From NCBI GenBank assembly GCA_029258725.1, contig JAPDKE010000036.1, positions 23,347-87,346 on the forward strand: a stretch of 64,000 nt of DNA, written 5' to 3'. Positions within the stretch are counted from its first letter, which is position 1. Each line of letters starts with the position of its first letter. The DNA comes from a bacterium. GTDB taxonomy: Bacteria; Hydrothermota; UBA3072; JAPDKE01. The notes under the pieces were generated by a model, which was given only the letters and a program-made list of their open reading frames with translations, was not told the DNA's origin and ran no database searches. Shown piece by piece: positions 36,846-46,313 of the stretch. Made by a program: the position numbers and the translations under genes.

Positions 36846-39690
36846 ACCTCACCACCACAAGTTTTCCGGTTCCTCTGTATCTTCCTGCCTCAAGCCGGTA
36901 GATGTAAATTCCCGGAACGAGATTTTTCACCCTTACCTCATGCACCCCTGCCTCAACCTTTCTATCAATAAGGGTGGATACAAGCCTTCCTGCGATATTA
37001 TAGAGTTTCAGTCTCACATACGTTCTTTCAGGTATTTCAAACCTTATATTCCCTTCCTTTCCTGCAATAACACCCGGGGTAAGGAAGAAGGCTTTTTTTC
37101 TGGAAACACCGTACAGGAAGTCAACGGTTCTTGAAAGAAGGGTATCCACGGATGAGGAGTCGAGATAACTCACGGCAAATGTGTAGAAAATGGCTCTATA
37201 TCCTTCATTTCCTTCTTTTCCAACACCAACAACGTATCCGTTCCCATTGTAGTATATCTCGGACGCCCGAGATGTATCTATTTCCACCCCATCGGTATAA
37301 TCATACCACCACGGGCTCCATACGAGATTCCCGGATGAAAGACCCCAGGGGTCGTCCGCAGGTATGATGGTGTCCATTCCGATATTGTTGTGGAGATAGG
37401 TTATTCCGAGGTAATCGTAAACGAAGTCTCCAGGACCGAAGGTTTCATCTGTCCAGTTAGCCCATACACCCATTATCTCATCCGAGGTGAGTATGAGTTT
37501 ACCTCCTTCCTCCAGGAAGGAAGAAAGGAGATTTTCAGAAGATGCACGTTTGAGTATGGTTTCCCATCCCATATCTGCATTCCAGATGATGAGACTGTAG
37601 TTGGATTTGCGGAAAATGGTGCTGTCAGGTTCTCCATAAAGAGCCACTTCATAGTAATCATGTGCATATCCCAGATTCTCAAGAGAAAATGAATAGTCAA
37701 AGTACTCAGGATAGTAGGAGTCATTTACATAAAGGATGTTTGTGGTTGGAGCAAGATAAAAGTAACTTCCCTCTTTGCTAGATACATCCCCATTGCTTCC
37801 ATATGCAGTAACCGTATACACGATGGGCTTACTCCAGGAGGGGGTTATCCCGTCAATTTCTCCTGAATATATCTCTCCTCCAGTATTTGTCATCCGGGCC
37901 CTCAGGGTATCTCCTCCTGCAACCCATGTGAGAATCACGCTGTCAATTGAGCCCACATAAGATTTCACCCCTGCTGTTATCGTATGGGGCAGGGGAGCCA
38001 TGGTTGTTGGATGGGGAATGAGATTGACCATGGGTGGAACTGTGTGCCCGAGATAAGAAAGGACGCGTGTAACAAGGATATTCTGTTCTTCTTCATCCTC
38101 TATCCACCAGAAGGGCCAGAACAGGAAAACTATTTTATAACCCTTTACCGGGTCCTCATACCTCATACCACATGCCTCACCCGTGGGATATGTGAATATC
38201 TCCGCAGGATTTCCATCGGTGATGAACATTCCTCCGTAAAGGATGGAAGAAGAACCAAGCACAAGGGATTCGGTAGCCCATGGACTGCTTATTGTATCCC
38301 CGGAAACACCCTTTACCTCCAGCGTGTTCGCATTTATGAAGTCATCCCACACCTCTGTGAGGTGAAGATAATCATAAAGGAAATTTCCAGGAGAAAGGAG
38401 CGTATCATCGTGGGTCCTGACAAAAGGATATGCTCCATCCTGGTCAGAGTAGAATAGGTTTCTGCCATTATCCAGATACTTTCTCAGAAGACTCTCCTCC
38501 TTTTCTATTCCACCACCTCCATAGGATATCCACACAAGGGTGGGATAGTGGAAAATAACCGAGGAATCAGGAACACCATGATACTCATCAGGATACCAGG
38601 GGTCATGGTCTGGATAAACAGTGGAAATGGCATCAGGGGTCTGTGTTCCATATGAAGGGTCGTCTATAACAACAAGGACATCAGCATCCGGAGACGGTTC
38701 TCTTATCACAAATTCCCGGCGGGTAATGTAGAGTTCAGGGTCCCTTTCACCCTGAATATCCTCTGCACATACCCAGTAGGTTATGGTATCCCCAACATTT
38801 CCTCCAGGAATGATTCCCTCATACGTCCCAGCTGCTGAATCACCACTTACAAGCACCATTTCTGTGGAATCCAGTGTGAGAGAATCATAATCTATCATCC
38901 AGTAAAGCCTTGCCCACGCAACCCCGGAGGATTCTGGAGGGGCTCCGTAATCCTGAATGAACGCGGAGACAGGAATTGAAGAGGTGAGGTAGGTGTCAGA
39001 GCGATGCTCCACAGATACCTGTGGAGGAAAGTTTTCCGATGTCATGACACATGTTCTTATCATAAAACAACCACCGGAATAGTAATAGTACCATCCAGAA
39101 GGATTGCCACTGGAACCAGGATTCTGGAGGAATACCAGCGAATGTTCAGGAGGTCCAGAAGCATCACCTGCAATTGGCGGATCGCAGAGGTTCTCTCCTG
39201 CCACCACCGGTATATATCCAACCATAAAAACACTGTCCTTCATATCAAGAGCCTGTGTATCTCCCACGATATCCAGAAAGTCAATGTATATCCATCCTGC
39301 TCCCTGAAGTGCAGTGGTCTCATAAGGACCGAAAACAAACCTTGCAAGGGGAGAGGGACCGGGTGTTCCTCCTGAAACATTGGAGTAGTCATAGGTAACA
39401 TCGGCTCCGGGTGTGAATTTAAGGAGTGCAACAAATACCTCAACAGTTGCCGTGTTTGGATACGCAATGTAATAGGAGGCACCCTTTATAAACTCCTCTC
39501 CCATGGGATAAAACCATACTCCGACTGTATCCCCGGGCATTATTCTTCCGGCATAATAGTCAGGGTCGTTATCATCCAGGATATACCAGTATTCTCTCAC
39601 AGAGAGGGTGGGAAGTTGGGGAACCACATATTTTCTCAGAGGATGCTCTTCAAAAACCAGAGTTTCAAGTAAAAGAAGAAATAAACACAT
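36844..39690 (-). CDS. Large secreted multidomain protein with sorting domain
   Basis: A 948-residue protein with a short signal peptide (about 1-14, MCLFLLLLETLVFE). Two regions look like flavodoxin-like/GATase-like modules: about 345-450 (ADVLVVIDDPSYGTQTPDA ... LLRKYLDNGRNLFYSDQD) and about 670-770 (NILYVNDSYYPEYFDY ... LSSFLEEGGKLILTSDEIMG). Ig-like segments lie between them. The C-terminus has the FlgD-like sorting domain (LKLYNIAGRLVSTLIDRKVEAGVHEV ... GIYIYRLEAGRYRGTGK). The start follows GGGGGTGAG. No catalytic motif is recognised. It is convergent with the beta-helix gene. Confidence 0.8.
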   Translation of the reverse strand: MCLFLLLLETLVFEEHPLRKYVVPQLPTLSVREYWYILDDNDPDYYAGRIMPGDTVGVWFYPMGEEFIKGASYYIAYPNTATVEVFVALLKFTPGADVTYDYSNVSGGTPGPSPLARFVFGPYETTALQGAGWIYIDFLDIVGDTQALDMKDSVFMVGYIPVVAGENLCDPPIAGDASGPPEHSLVFLQNPGSSGNPSGWYYYYSGGCFMIRTCVMTSENFPPQVSVEHRSDTYLTSSIPVSAFIQDYGAPPESSGVAWARLYWMIDYDSLTLDSTEMVLVSGDSAAGTYEGIIPGGNVGDTITYWVCAEDIQGERDPELYITRREFVIREPSPDADVLVVIDDPSYGTQTPDAISTVYPDHDPWYPDEYHGVPDSSVIFHYPTLVWISYGGGGIEKEESLLRKYLDNGRNLFYSDQDGAYPFVRTHDDTLLSPGNFLYDYLHLTEVWDDFINANTLEVKGVSGDTISSPWATESLVLGSSSILYGGMFITDGNPAEIFTYPTGEACGMRYEDPVKGYKIVFLFWPFWWIEDEEEQNILVTRVLSYLGHTVPPMVNLIPHPTTMAPLPHTITAGVKSYVGSIDSVILTWVAGGDTLRARMTNTGGEIYSGEIDGITPSWSKPIVYTVTAYGSNGDVSSKEGSYFYLAPTTNILYVNDSYYPEYFDYSFSLENLGYAHDYYEVALYGEPDSTIFRKSNYSLIIWNADMGWETILKRASSENLLSSFLEEGGKLILTSDEIMGVWANWTDETFGPGDFVYDYLGITYLHNNIGMDTIIPADDPWGLSSGNLVWSPWWYDYTDGVEIDTSRASEIYYNGNGYVVGVGKEGNEGYRAIFYTFAVSYLDSSSVDTLLSRTVDFLYGVSRKKAFFLTPGVIAGKEGNIRFEIPERTYVRLKLYNIAGRLVSTLIDRKVEAGVHEVRVKNLVPGIYIYRLEAGRYRGTGKLVVVR

Positions 39691-39745
39691 AGCTCACCCC
39701 CTTTTATTTTTCCTAAACCAGAATTTTTCTGGGTGCCTTTTTAAA

Positions 39746-39774
39746 ATTATAATCTTCTTTCCATTCTCTGTCAA
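39746..39774 (-). promoter_or_regulatory. Consensus promoter of the large secreted protein gene
   Basis: Minus strand: TTGACA (complement of 39769-39774), 17-bp spacer, TATAAT (complement of 39746-39751), a perfect consensus. The leader is about 45-50 bases and contains a small hairpin (39718-39732) and a good ribosome binding site. Confidence 0.85.
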
Positions 39775-39779
39775 CAGGC

Positions 39780-39808
39780 TTGAATAACCCCTTGAAGTTT
39801 GTTAATAT
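39780..39808 (+). promoter_or_regulatory. Promoter of hflX
   Basis: TTGAAT (39780-39785), 17-bp spacer, TAATAT (39803-39808). The hflX ATG is at 39818, nine bases after the -10 box, with no ribosome binding site. Confidence 0.6.
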
Positions 39809-39817
39809 TTAAATGCC

Positions 39818-40912
39818 ATGGCAAAGGAAAGGGTATTGCTGGTTGGACTCCTGAGAAGAAAGGGAAGGGAAGAGAAGTTACACTCCCTTGAAGAACTTGC
39901 TTCCCTTGTTAAGACGGCAGGGGGGGAGGTGGTGGAGACCATTGTCCAGAAAAGGGATAGACCAGACCCTGCATATTTTATTGGAAAGGGAAAGGCAGAG
40001 GAGATAAAAGAACTTGTGGAGAAACACGAAATAGATACGGTTGTGTTTGATGACCCCCTCACCCCTGCCCAGGTAAGGAACCTGGAAAAACTCATTGGTG
40101 TGAAGATAATAGACAGAAGGGATGTAATCCTTGACATATTTGCACAGCATGCAAAAACAAGGACCGCAAAGATAGAGGTTGAACTTGCACAGTTAAAGTT
40201 CAAACTCCCGAGAATATATGGAAGGGGGGAGGAACTCTCAAGGCTTGGAGGAGGAATAGGGACGAGGGGACCCGGAGAGAAGAAACTTGAGGTTGACAGA
40301 AGAAGGATAAAGGAAAGGATAAAGAAGTTAACCGGGGAACTCAAAAGGATAGAGAAAAGCAGGGAGATTCAGAGGAAGAGAAGAAAGGGACTGTTCAGGG
40401 TTGCCCTTGTTGGATACACAAACGCTGGAAAGTCCACACTTATGAATGCACTATCTCATGCCGATGTTTACGTTGATGACAAACTCTTTGCAACCCTTGA
40501 CCCGACAACGAGACTCGTTGTTCTCCCAACAGGGGAGAAATTCCTGGTTACAGATACCGTTGGATTCATAAGGAACATCCCTCCCCAGCTTGTTGCCTCA
40601 TTCCATGCAACCCTTGAGGAGGCAGTTGAGGCAGACCTGAGACTCTGGGTGGTTGATGTTTCCCATCCTGAATTTGAAAGACATATAAAAGAAACCGAAA
40701 GAATAATGGAAAACCTTGGTTGCAGGGATAAGCCGTACATCATCGTTTTCAACAAGATTGACCTTCTCTGGGACAGGGGTATAATGGAGAGACTCTCCCA
40801 CCTTTACCCCGGATGCATGTTCATCTCTGCAAAAACCGGGGAGGGGATTGAGGAGTTGAAGGAAAAAATAAGAAAACTCATCCACGAAAAAAAGGAGGTC
40901 AGGGTAGGATGA
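39818..40912 (+). CDS. hflX: GTPase HflX (ribosome-associated)
   Basis: GTPase that splits or rescues stalled 70S ribosomes. 364 residues: the N-terminal HflX domain (about 1-185) with DPAYFIGKGKAEEI, GVKIIDRRDVILDIFAQHAKT and the glycine-rich linker LGGGIGTRGPGEKKLE, then the G domain with G1 GYTNAGKST, G3 DTVGF, G4 NKID and G5 SAKTGEG. The start lies nine bases after the -10 box. It begins an operon with glmM and glmS (ATGA overlap). Confidence 0.94.
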   Translation: MAKERVLLVGLLRRKGREEKLHSLEELASLVKTAGGEVVETIVQKRDRPDPAYFIGKGKAEEIKELVEKHEIDTVVFDDPLTPAQVRNLEKLIGVKIIDRRDVILDIFAQHAKTRTAKIEVELAQLKFKLPRIYGRGEELSRLGGGIGTRGPGEKKLEVDRRRIKERIKKLTGELKRIEKSREIQRKRRKGLFRVALVGYTNAGKSTLMNALSHADVYVDDKLFATLDPTTRLVVLPTGEKFLVTDTVGFIRNIPPQLVASFHATLEEAVEADLRLWVVDVSHPEFERHIKETERIMENLGCRDKPYIIVFNKIDLLWDRGIMERLSHLYPGCMFISAKTGEGIEELKEKIRKLIHEKKEVRVG

Positions 40913-42264
40913 TGGTTGGAGTTTCAGGCGTAAGAGGAAGACCCGGAGTGGACCTCACTCCTGAGGCTGTTTTTTCATTTGCAGCATCCTTTGGAAGTTA
41001 CTGTAAGAAAGGGAAGATTGTTGTTGGAAGGGACACAAGACCATCAGGAGAGATGCTCAAGCATGCGGTTATCTCTGCCCTTTTATCTGTTGGATGTGAG
41101 GTTGTTGACCTGGGAATAGCACCTACCCCATCAATAATTCTCTCGGTAAAAGAACTTGGAGCCTCCGGAGGAATAGCAATAACAGGAAGTCATAACCCCC
41201 CGGAGTGGAATGCACTCAAGTTCATTTCATCCCAAGGATGCTTCCTTGATGCAAAGGAGGGGATGAGACTTAAGGAGATAGTGGAAAGGAAGAATTACAG
41301 ATATGTTGAGTGGAATGAGATTGGCAAACTCGTTGAGGATAAAAAGGCAAAGGAGAGGCACATTGAGAAGGTTTTGTCCCTCGTGGATAGAGAAAAAGTC
41401 AGGGGAATAAAGGTTGCGTTTGATGCAGGGAATGGAGCGACATTTGAGGAATATCCTCTATTTCTTGAAAAGGCGGGATGCGAGGTTTTAAGAGTATTTT
41501 GTGAACCCGATGGAGAGTTCAGGAGGATGCCGGAGCCGGTTCCTGAAAATCTTAAAGAACTTGAGAAAACAGTAAAAAAGAACAAACTTCATGCAGGATT
41601 TGCAACCGATGCCGATGGGGACAGGATATCCATAGTTACAGATGAGGGAATTGCTGTTGGGGAAGAATTCACCCTTGCACTTGCGGTGAAGTATTATCTC
41701 AAAAAGAAAAAGGGACCCGTGGTTGTGAATCTTTCAACCTCCAGAATGGTTGAGGAAATAGCAAAGGAAGCGGGTGTTTCATTCTTCAGGACGAAGGTGG
41801 GGGAGGCAAATGTTGTGAAACTCATGAAGGAGAAGAGAGCGGTAATCGGGGGAGAGGGAAATGGAGGGGTTATCCTTCCAGAAGTTAACTTCACAAGAGA
41901 CGGAATGGTTGCAATGGCACTTATCCTGCAGTACATGGCGGAGGATGGGAAATCCTTGAGCCAACTTGTCAGGGATTTGCCTGAATACTACATGGTGAAG
42001 AAAAAAATAGTTTATGAAAATCCTGAGGAGGCGAAGGCATTTCTTCAGAACTTCAGAAGATACTTTAAGAACGAAAGGAAGGACGAAACCGATGGGATAA
42101 GGGTTGAGTGGGAGGATTCCTGGATACATGTGAGAAAATCAGGAACAGAACCGGTGGTGAGAATCATTGCAGAGGCAGATTCCCCTGAGGAGGCAGCCAA
42201 TCTTGTAAGGCTTGCAATGGATGCAGGAAAGGGGGATGAATGTGCGGAATTATTGGATATGTAG
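40909..42264 (+). CDS. glmM: Phosphoglucosamine mutase (phosphohexomutase family)
   Basis: Interconverts glucosamine-6-phosphate and glucosamine-1-phosphate on the way to UDP-GlcNAc. 451 residues of the alpha-D-phosphohexomutase family: active-site Ser94 in ITGSHNPPEWNALKF (TGSHNP instead of the usual TASHNP), the metal loop ATDADGDRIS, sugar-binding GGEGNGGVILPE and phosphate-binding RKSGTEPVVRI. The sequence type recalls archaeal PGM/PMM/GlmM proteins. Family members vary in sugar specificity, but overlap with glmS (25 bases) argues for GlmM. Confidence 0.88.
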   Translation: MMVGVSGVRGRPGVDLTPEAVFSFAASFGSYCKKGKIVVGRDTRPSGEMLKHAVISALLSVGCEVVDLGIAPTPSIILSVKELGASGGIAITGSHNPPEWNALKFISSQGCFLDAKEGMRLKEIVERKNYRYVEWNEIGKLVEDKKAKERHIEKVLSLVDREKVRGIKVAFDAGNGATFEEYPLFLEKAGCEVLRVFCEPDGEFRRMPEPVPENLKELEKTVKKNKLHAGFATDADGDRISIVTDEGIAVGEEFTLALAVKYYLKKKKGPVVVNLSTSRMVEEIAKEAGVSFFRTKVGEANVVKLMKEKRAVIGGEGNGGVILPEVNFTRDGMVAMALILQYMAEDGKSLSQLVRDLPEYYMVKKKIVYENPEEAKAFLQNFRRYFKNERKDETDGIRVEWEDSWIHVRKSGTEPVVRIIAEADSPEEAANLVRLAMDAGKGDECAELLDM

Positions 42265-44066
42265 GAAATAAGGATGTGACATCAGTCTTAATGGCAGGAT
42301 TGTGGAAACTGGAATATCGGGGATACGACTCCGCCGGGATTGCGGTTATTTCAGACGGGGAACTCGTGGTGAAAAAATCGTGCGGAAGATTAATGAAACT
42401 CCAGGAACTGCTGGATAAAGAACCGGTATCCGGAAATGTTGGAATAGGGCATACCCGGTGGGCAACCCATGGGGAGCCAAGCGACCAGAATGCACATCCC
42501 CAGGTGGACTGCAAGGGGAAAATTGCGGTTGTTCACAATGGGATAATAGAAAATTATTATTCCCTCAAGGAGAAACTCATAAAGGAAAAGCACATATTCA
42601 AGTCAAACACGGATACAGAGGTGATAGCACACCTTGTTGAAAAATACATGAAGGGTAATCTCTTTGAGGCGGTGAGGAAGGCAGTCCAAGAACTTGAAGG
42701 AAGTTATGCAATAGCAGTCATATCAGAGGATGAACCCGATAGGATAGTCGCCGTGAGAAAGGGAAGCCCGCTTGTTATAGGACTTGGAAAGGATGAGAAT
42801 CTGCTTGCATCCGACATTCCTGCAATGCTTGGACATACAAGAAAGATGGTAATTTTATCAGACGGAGACATGGCAGTCCTCACACGCGAAAAGGTTGAGA
42901 TATTCAATGAGAAAGGCGAAAGAATTGAAAGAGAGATTACAACAATCCCATGGGACCTGGAGGAACTTGACAGAGGGGAATATCCCCATTTCATGTTAAA
43001 GGAAATTCATGAACAACCAGAGGTTATAAGAAAAAATATAAAGTTGAAGTTGAAGAATGGGAAGATAGATTTCGGGGAGGCGTTTAACTTTGAGCCACGG
43101 GATTTTGTGAATGTCGGGAGGATAATAATTCAGGCATGCGGGACATCGTGGCATGCGGGATATGTTGGGAAGTATCTGCTTGAGGAACTTGCAAGGGTTC
43201 ATACGGAGGTTGATATATCAAGTGAGTTCAGGTACAGGAATCCTGTTGTGAGCGGGGAGACTCTTGTTATTGCGATAAGTCAATCAGGGGAGACGGCGGA
43301 TACGCTTGCAGGATTGAGGGAGGCAAAGGCGAAGTTTTTGAGGGTTCTTTCAGTGGTTAATGTGGTTGGAAGCACAATTGCAAGGGAGTCTGATGGGGTT
43401 ATTTACATCCATGCAGGTCCTGAAATCGGGGTTGCGTCAACAAAGGCGTATACGGCGCAGTTATTCTCTCTTTATCTCTTTTCTCTCTATCTTGCAAGAA
43501 TCAAGTGGACTCTTGATGAGGAGGAGGTGAGGAGAAGGCTTGATGAGGTGAAGAAGATACCTGAACTGATGGAGAGAATACTTGAGCGTGAGGAGGAGAT
43601 AAAGAAGATAGCGAAGAGGTTTTACCGGGCAAAAAACTTCATGTTCCTGGGAAGGGGAATAAACTATCCCTCTGCACTTGAAGGGGCATTGAAATTGAAG
43701 GAGATATCCTACATACATGCAACCGGATATCCAGCAGGAGAGATGAAGCATGGCCCAATAGCGCTGATAGACAAAAAAACACCGGTTGTTGCAATAGCCC
43801 CTGCATCTTCCGTTTATGAAAAGATGTTAAATAACATAGAGGAGGTTAAGGCAAGGGGAGGAAGGGTTATAGCAATAGCAACCGAGGGAGACAGGAAGAT
43901 AAAGAGACTTGCGGATTATGTGTTTTACATACCAGAAGTTCCTGAGGAACTCTCTCCCATGCTTGTTGCACTTCCCCTGCAACTGCTTGCCTATCACATC
44001 GCGGTTCTCAATGGAAGGGATGTTGATAAACCAAGAAACCTTGCAAAAAGTGTAACCGTGGAATAG
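42240..44066 (+). CDS. glmS: Glutamine-fructose-6-phosphate aminotransferase (isomerizing)
   Basis: Makes glucosamine-6-phosphate from fructose-6-phosphate and glutamine, the entry step of amino-sugar synthesis for peptidoglycan and LPS. 608 residues, full length. The N-terminal nucleophile is Cys2 (MCGIIGYVG), with GHTRWATHGEPS and the glutaminase core; two SIS domains follow (QACGTSWHAGYVGKYLLEELAR, ISQSGETADTLAGLREAK, SYIHATGYPAGEMKHGPIALID), ending KPRNLAKSVTVE. It overlaps glmM by 25 bases. No glmS ribozyme-like leader is possible because the upstream bases are coding. Confidence 0.97.
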   Translation: MCGIIGYVGNKDVTSVLMAGLWKLEYRGYDSAGIAVISDGELVVKKSCGRLMKLQELLDKEPVSGNVGIGHTRWATHGEPSDQNAHPQVDCKGKIAVVHNGIIENYYSLKEKLIKEKHIFKSNTDTEVIAHLVEKYMKGNLFEAVRKAVQELEGSYAIAVISEDEPDRIVAVRKGSPLVIGLGKDENLLASDIPAMLGHTRKMVILSDGDMAVLTREKVEIFNEKGERIEREITTIPWDLEELDRGEYPHFMLKEIHEQPEVIRKNIKLKLKNGKIDFGEAFNFEPRDFVNVGRIIIQACGTSWHAGYVGKYLLEELARVHTEVDISSEFRYRNPVVSGETLVIAISQSGETADTLAGLREAKAKFLRVLSVVNVVGSTIARESDGVIYIHAGPEIGVASTKAYTAQLFSLYLFSLYLARIKWTLDEEEVRRRLDEVKKIPELMERILEREEEIKKIAKRFYRAKNFMFLGRGINYPSALEGALKLKEISYIHATGYPAGEMKHGPIALIDKKTPVVAIAPASSVYEKMLNNIEEVKARGGRVIAIATEGDRKIKRLADYVFYIPEVPEELSPMLVALPLQLLAYHIAVLNGRDVDKPRNLAKSVTVE

Positions 44067-44074
44067 GAGGGGAT

Positions 44075-44911
44075 ATGTTATATCTTTTCTCTGTTTTCAC
44101 ACTCTTTGAACCCGTATCTCCCAGGATTGTGGGAATGGGAACAGCATTCACAACTGCTTCCGGTGGGGTTACTTCCCTCTTCTGGAATCCTGCGGGAATG
44201 ATGGGGGATAAGGGGGTGGTTGCATCGGGCTTTAGTTTCTGCGGAATAAACTGGTTTGAGGGAGGGTATTCCTTCCCGGCAGGAAGATTGACCGTGGGGA
44301 TAGGGGTAAAAGGGATGTTTTCAGGAGAAATGGACGCACTCAATGAAGATGCGGATATGGAAGGGAAATTTTCCTGGACATCCTTTGCTCCGGTTGGGGG
44401 CTTTTCATGGATGATAAATCCGGACTTTTATGTGGGAGTGGGATTGAAACCTTTCTATGAAAAGGTAAGCAATTTTACCTCATACGGAATATCCATGGAT
44501 GCGGGTATGATTCGGATTTTTCCCCTGGGTGAGAAAGAAGTATTTCTCGGGCTTCTTTTAAAAGATATGGGTTACCGCATAAAGCCCTTTGTTGAGGAAA
44601 AGGAGTATCATTATGAGATAAGGGCCGGACTTGGATATCTCGCGGAAAAGCTCTTTTTCTCCCTTGAGTACTCCTATCCTTATGGAGTTGCGGCAGGGCT
44701 TTCCTGGAGGGTTTCTTCTCTCTTAGCCTTTTCTTTTGGTTATAATCATCTTTACAAAGAAACAGGAACCGGGAGTGGGATGGACATATTCAACGGAATA
44801 ACCATGGGAATGGAGTTTCTTAAGGACAACTACTCTCTTGAGTTTTCCTTCAATCCCATGGGTGTCCTTGGACCGGCAGTGAGAGGAGGAGTGGTTTACA
44901 TGCTGAGATAA
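44075..44911 (+). CDS. PorV/PorQ-like outer-membrane beta-barrel protein
   Basis: 278 residues with a signal peptide-like start (MLYLFSVFTLFEP) and the opening PRIVGMGTAFTTASGGVTSLFWNPAGMM, the R-x2-GMG-x-AF ... WNPAG signature of the PorV/PorQ/UPF0164 barrel family. In type IX secretion, PorV shuttles cargo with C-terminal sorting domains to the attachment complex. Alternating beta-strands continue to the end (AVRGGVVYML). It follows glmS by eight bases with AGGAGGGG and precedes a sorting-domain protein, so both a cargo and a possible partner are encoded together. Confidence 0.8.
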   Translation: MLYLFSVFTLFEPVSPRIVGMGTAFTTASGGVTSLFWNPAGMMGDKGVVASGFSFCGINWFEGGYSFPAGRLTVGIGVKGMFSGEMDALNEDADMEGKFSWTSFAPVGGFSWMINPDFYVGVGLKPFYEKVSNFTSYGISMDAGMIRIFPLGEKEVFLGLLLKDMGYRIKPFVEEKEYHYEIRAGLGYLAEKLFFSLEYSYPYGVAAGLSWRVSSLLAFSFGYNHLYKETGTGSGMDIFNGITMGMEFLKDNYSLEFSFNPMGVLGPAVRGGVVYMLR

Positions 44912-44944
44912 AAAGAAGAGGTAACAAACACAAGGGGGTGGATT

Positions 44945-46261
44945 ATGGTTATTTTTGCAATGATCACCTTTGACGTTTATCATGCCCCTTTTTATTCAGG
45001 AGGGTCTCCCTATGCCGCTGCTAAAGCAGGAACTTTCTGGAAGGATGGCTATCTTGTGGGTGGAATTTCGTCGGGGGGCTTTCCTTACTACGATGATTTT
45101 TACCTCGTGGAACTGGATACCCTTGGAAACGTGGTAAATGACGAAATTTATCTTACAGAATACCTTATAGATGTGATGCGCTCCCTTTTTGTGCAGAAGG
45201 ATGGCAGTGTGATATGCACCGGTCATAGATATTACGTTTACAAGTCAAACGTCTCCATCATCCTTAAATACGATGAGAATCTGAGTATGGTATGGGAAAA
45301 GAAGATATCTTCTCCCTACGAGTATAATTTTTCCATTCCCTTTCATGGAGGGTTTCTTGCCTGTGGAAGTTACGGAACGGATCTGTTTTTTGAAAAATAC
45401 GAGGACAGCATGAGAATATGGAACAGGATCTATGACTTTGGGGGAAGGGAGAATGCATTTGCAGGAATTGAAGTTCCTGATGGAGCTCTTATCTGTGGCA
45501 CAGGAGGAGATCATGATTTTCTTGTTGTGAGAATTGATACTGCAGGAGATACGATATGGTATTCTGTATGGGGAGATAGCCTGTGGTATGAGAGAATAAC
45601 CGGGATAGAATGTGTGTTGGATGGATTCATAGCGGTTGGCACCAAGAAACTGGTAGATACACTGGGTGATACTTCCTATCTTTACCTTGCAAAGATTGAT
45701 CCCACTGGAAGCATTCTCTGGGAGAAGGTATACAGAGTAAATGGAGGAAACGCAGTGGGAAAAACCATAAAGATTACCTCAAATGGAAATCTTGTGGTGT
45801 GTGGAACTGCACAATGGAGCGATTCTTCCAGAATGTGGCTTTTAACGGTGGATGAAAATGGAGATACGCTCTGGACCAGAATTCTGCCAAGCATTGGAAA
45901 TGACAGTGCAGCCTTTGCCTTTCAAACCCCTGATGGTGGATACTTTATTGGAGGTACTGCATATTCAGGCACATCAATGTACATGCACCTTCTCAAAACT
46001 GATTCTTCAGGATTTATCCCCCAGAAGGTAAAGGAGAAAGAAAAAGAAAAGACAATGATATGTGTTTCTTATGCAAATGTGGAGACAGAAGAAAAGGGAA
46101 TGGCAATCCTTTATGATGAGACAGGAAGAAGAGTAAAGATATATTCTCTCAAACCCGGTAGGAATCATATATCCCTGGAGGAATTTCCTCCCGGCGTTTA
46201 CATGTTCGTGGTGAGAACGAAGGAAAAGAGAAAGGCTATAAAAGTTCTGCTTCTCAAATAA
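44945..46261 (+). CDS. Secreted propeller-like protein with sorting domain
   Basis: 438 residues with a weak signal-like N-terminus (MVIFAMITFDV). About six repeats of the type GGYFIGGTAYSGTSMYMHLLKTDSSG and GDTSYLYLAKIDPTGSILWEKVY suggest a beta-propeller. A C-terminal sorting domain follows (AILYDETGRRVKIYSLKPGRNHISLEEFPPGVYMFVVRTKE). The start has GGGGGTGG upstream, 33 bases after the PorV-like gene, in the same operon. Function unknown beyond likely surface display. Confidence 0.8.
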   Translation: MVIFAMITFDVYHAPFYSGGSPYAAAKAGTFWKDGYLVGGISSGGFPYYDDFYLVELDTLGNVVNDEIYLTEYLIDVMRSLFVQKDGSVICTGHRYYVYKSNVSIILKYDENLSMVWEKKISSPYEYNFSIPFHGGFLACGSYGTDLFFEKYEDSMRIWNRIYDFGGRENAFAGIEVPDGALICGTGGDHDFLVVRIDTAGDTIWYSVWGDSLWYERITGIECVLDGFIAVGTKKLVDTLGDTSYLYLAKIDPTGSILWEKVYRVNGGNAVGKTIKITSNGNLVVCGTAQWSDSSRMWLLTVDENGDTLWTRILPSIGNDSAAFAFQTPDGGYFIGGTAYSGTSMYMHLLKTDSSGFIPQKVKEKEKEKTMICVSYANVETEEKGMAILYDETGRRVKIYSLKPGRNHISLEEFPPGVYMFVVRTKEKRKAIKVLLLK

Positions 46262-46276
46262 GAGGATCTTACACTA

Positions 46277-46304
46277 TTGCAAAATCACTTAATTTTATTA
46301 TAAT
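46277..46304 (+). promoter_or_regulatory. Promoter of ssrA (tmRNA)
   Basis: TTGCAA (46277-46282), 16-bp spacer, TATAAT (46299-46304), nine bases before the tmRNA 5' end. Confidence 0.75.
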
Positions 46305-46313
46305 AAATAGTGC

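Noticed and set aside
39718..39732. CCAGAA/TTCTGG hairpin as a terminator
   Set aside because: Only six pairs, no T-tract in the useful direction, and it lies in the leader of the minus-strand gene.
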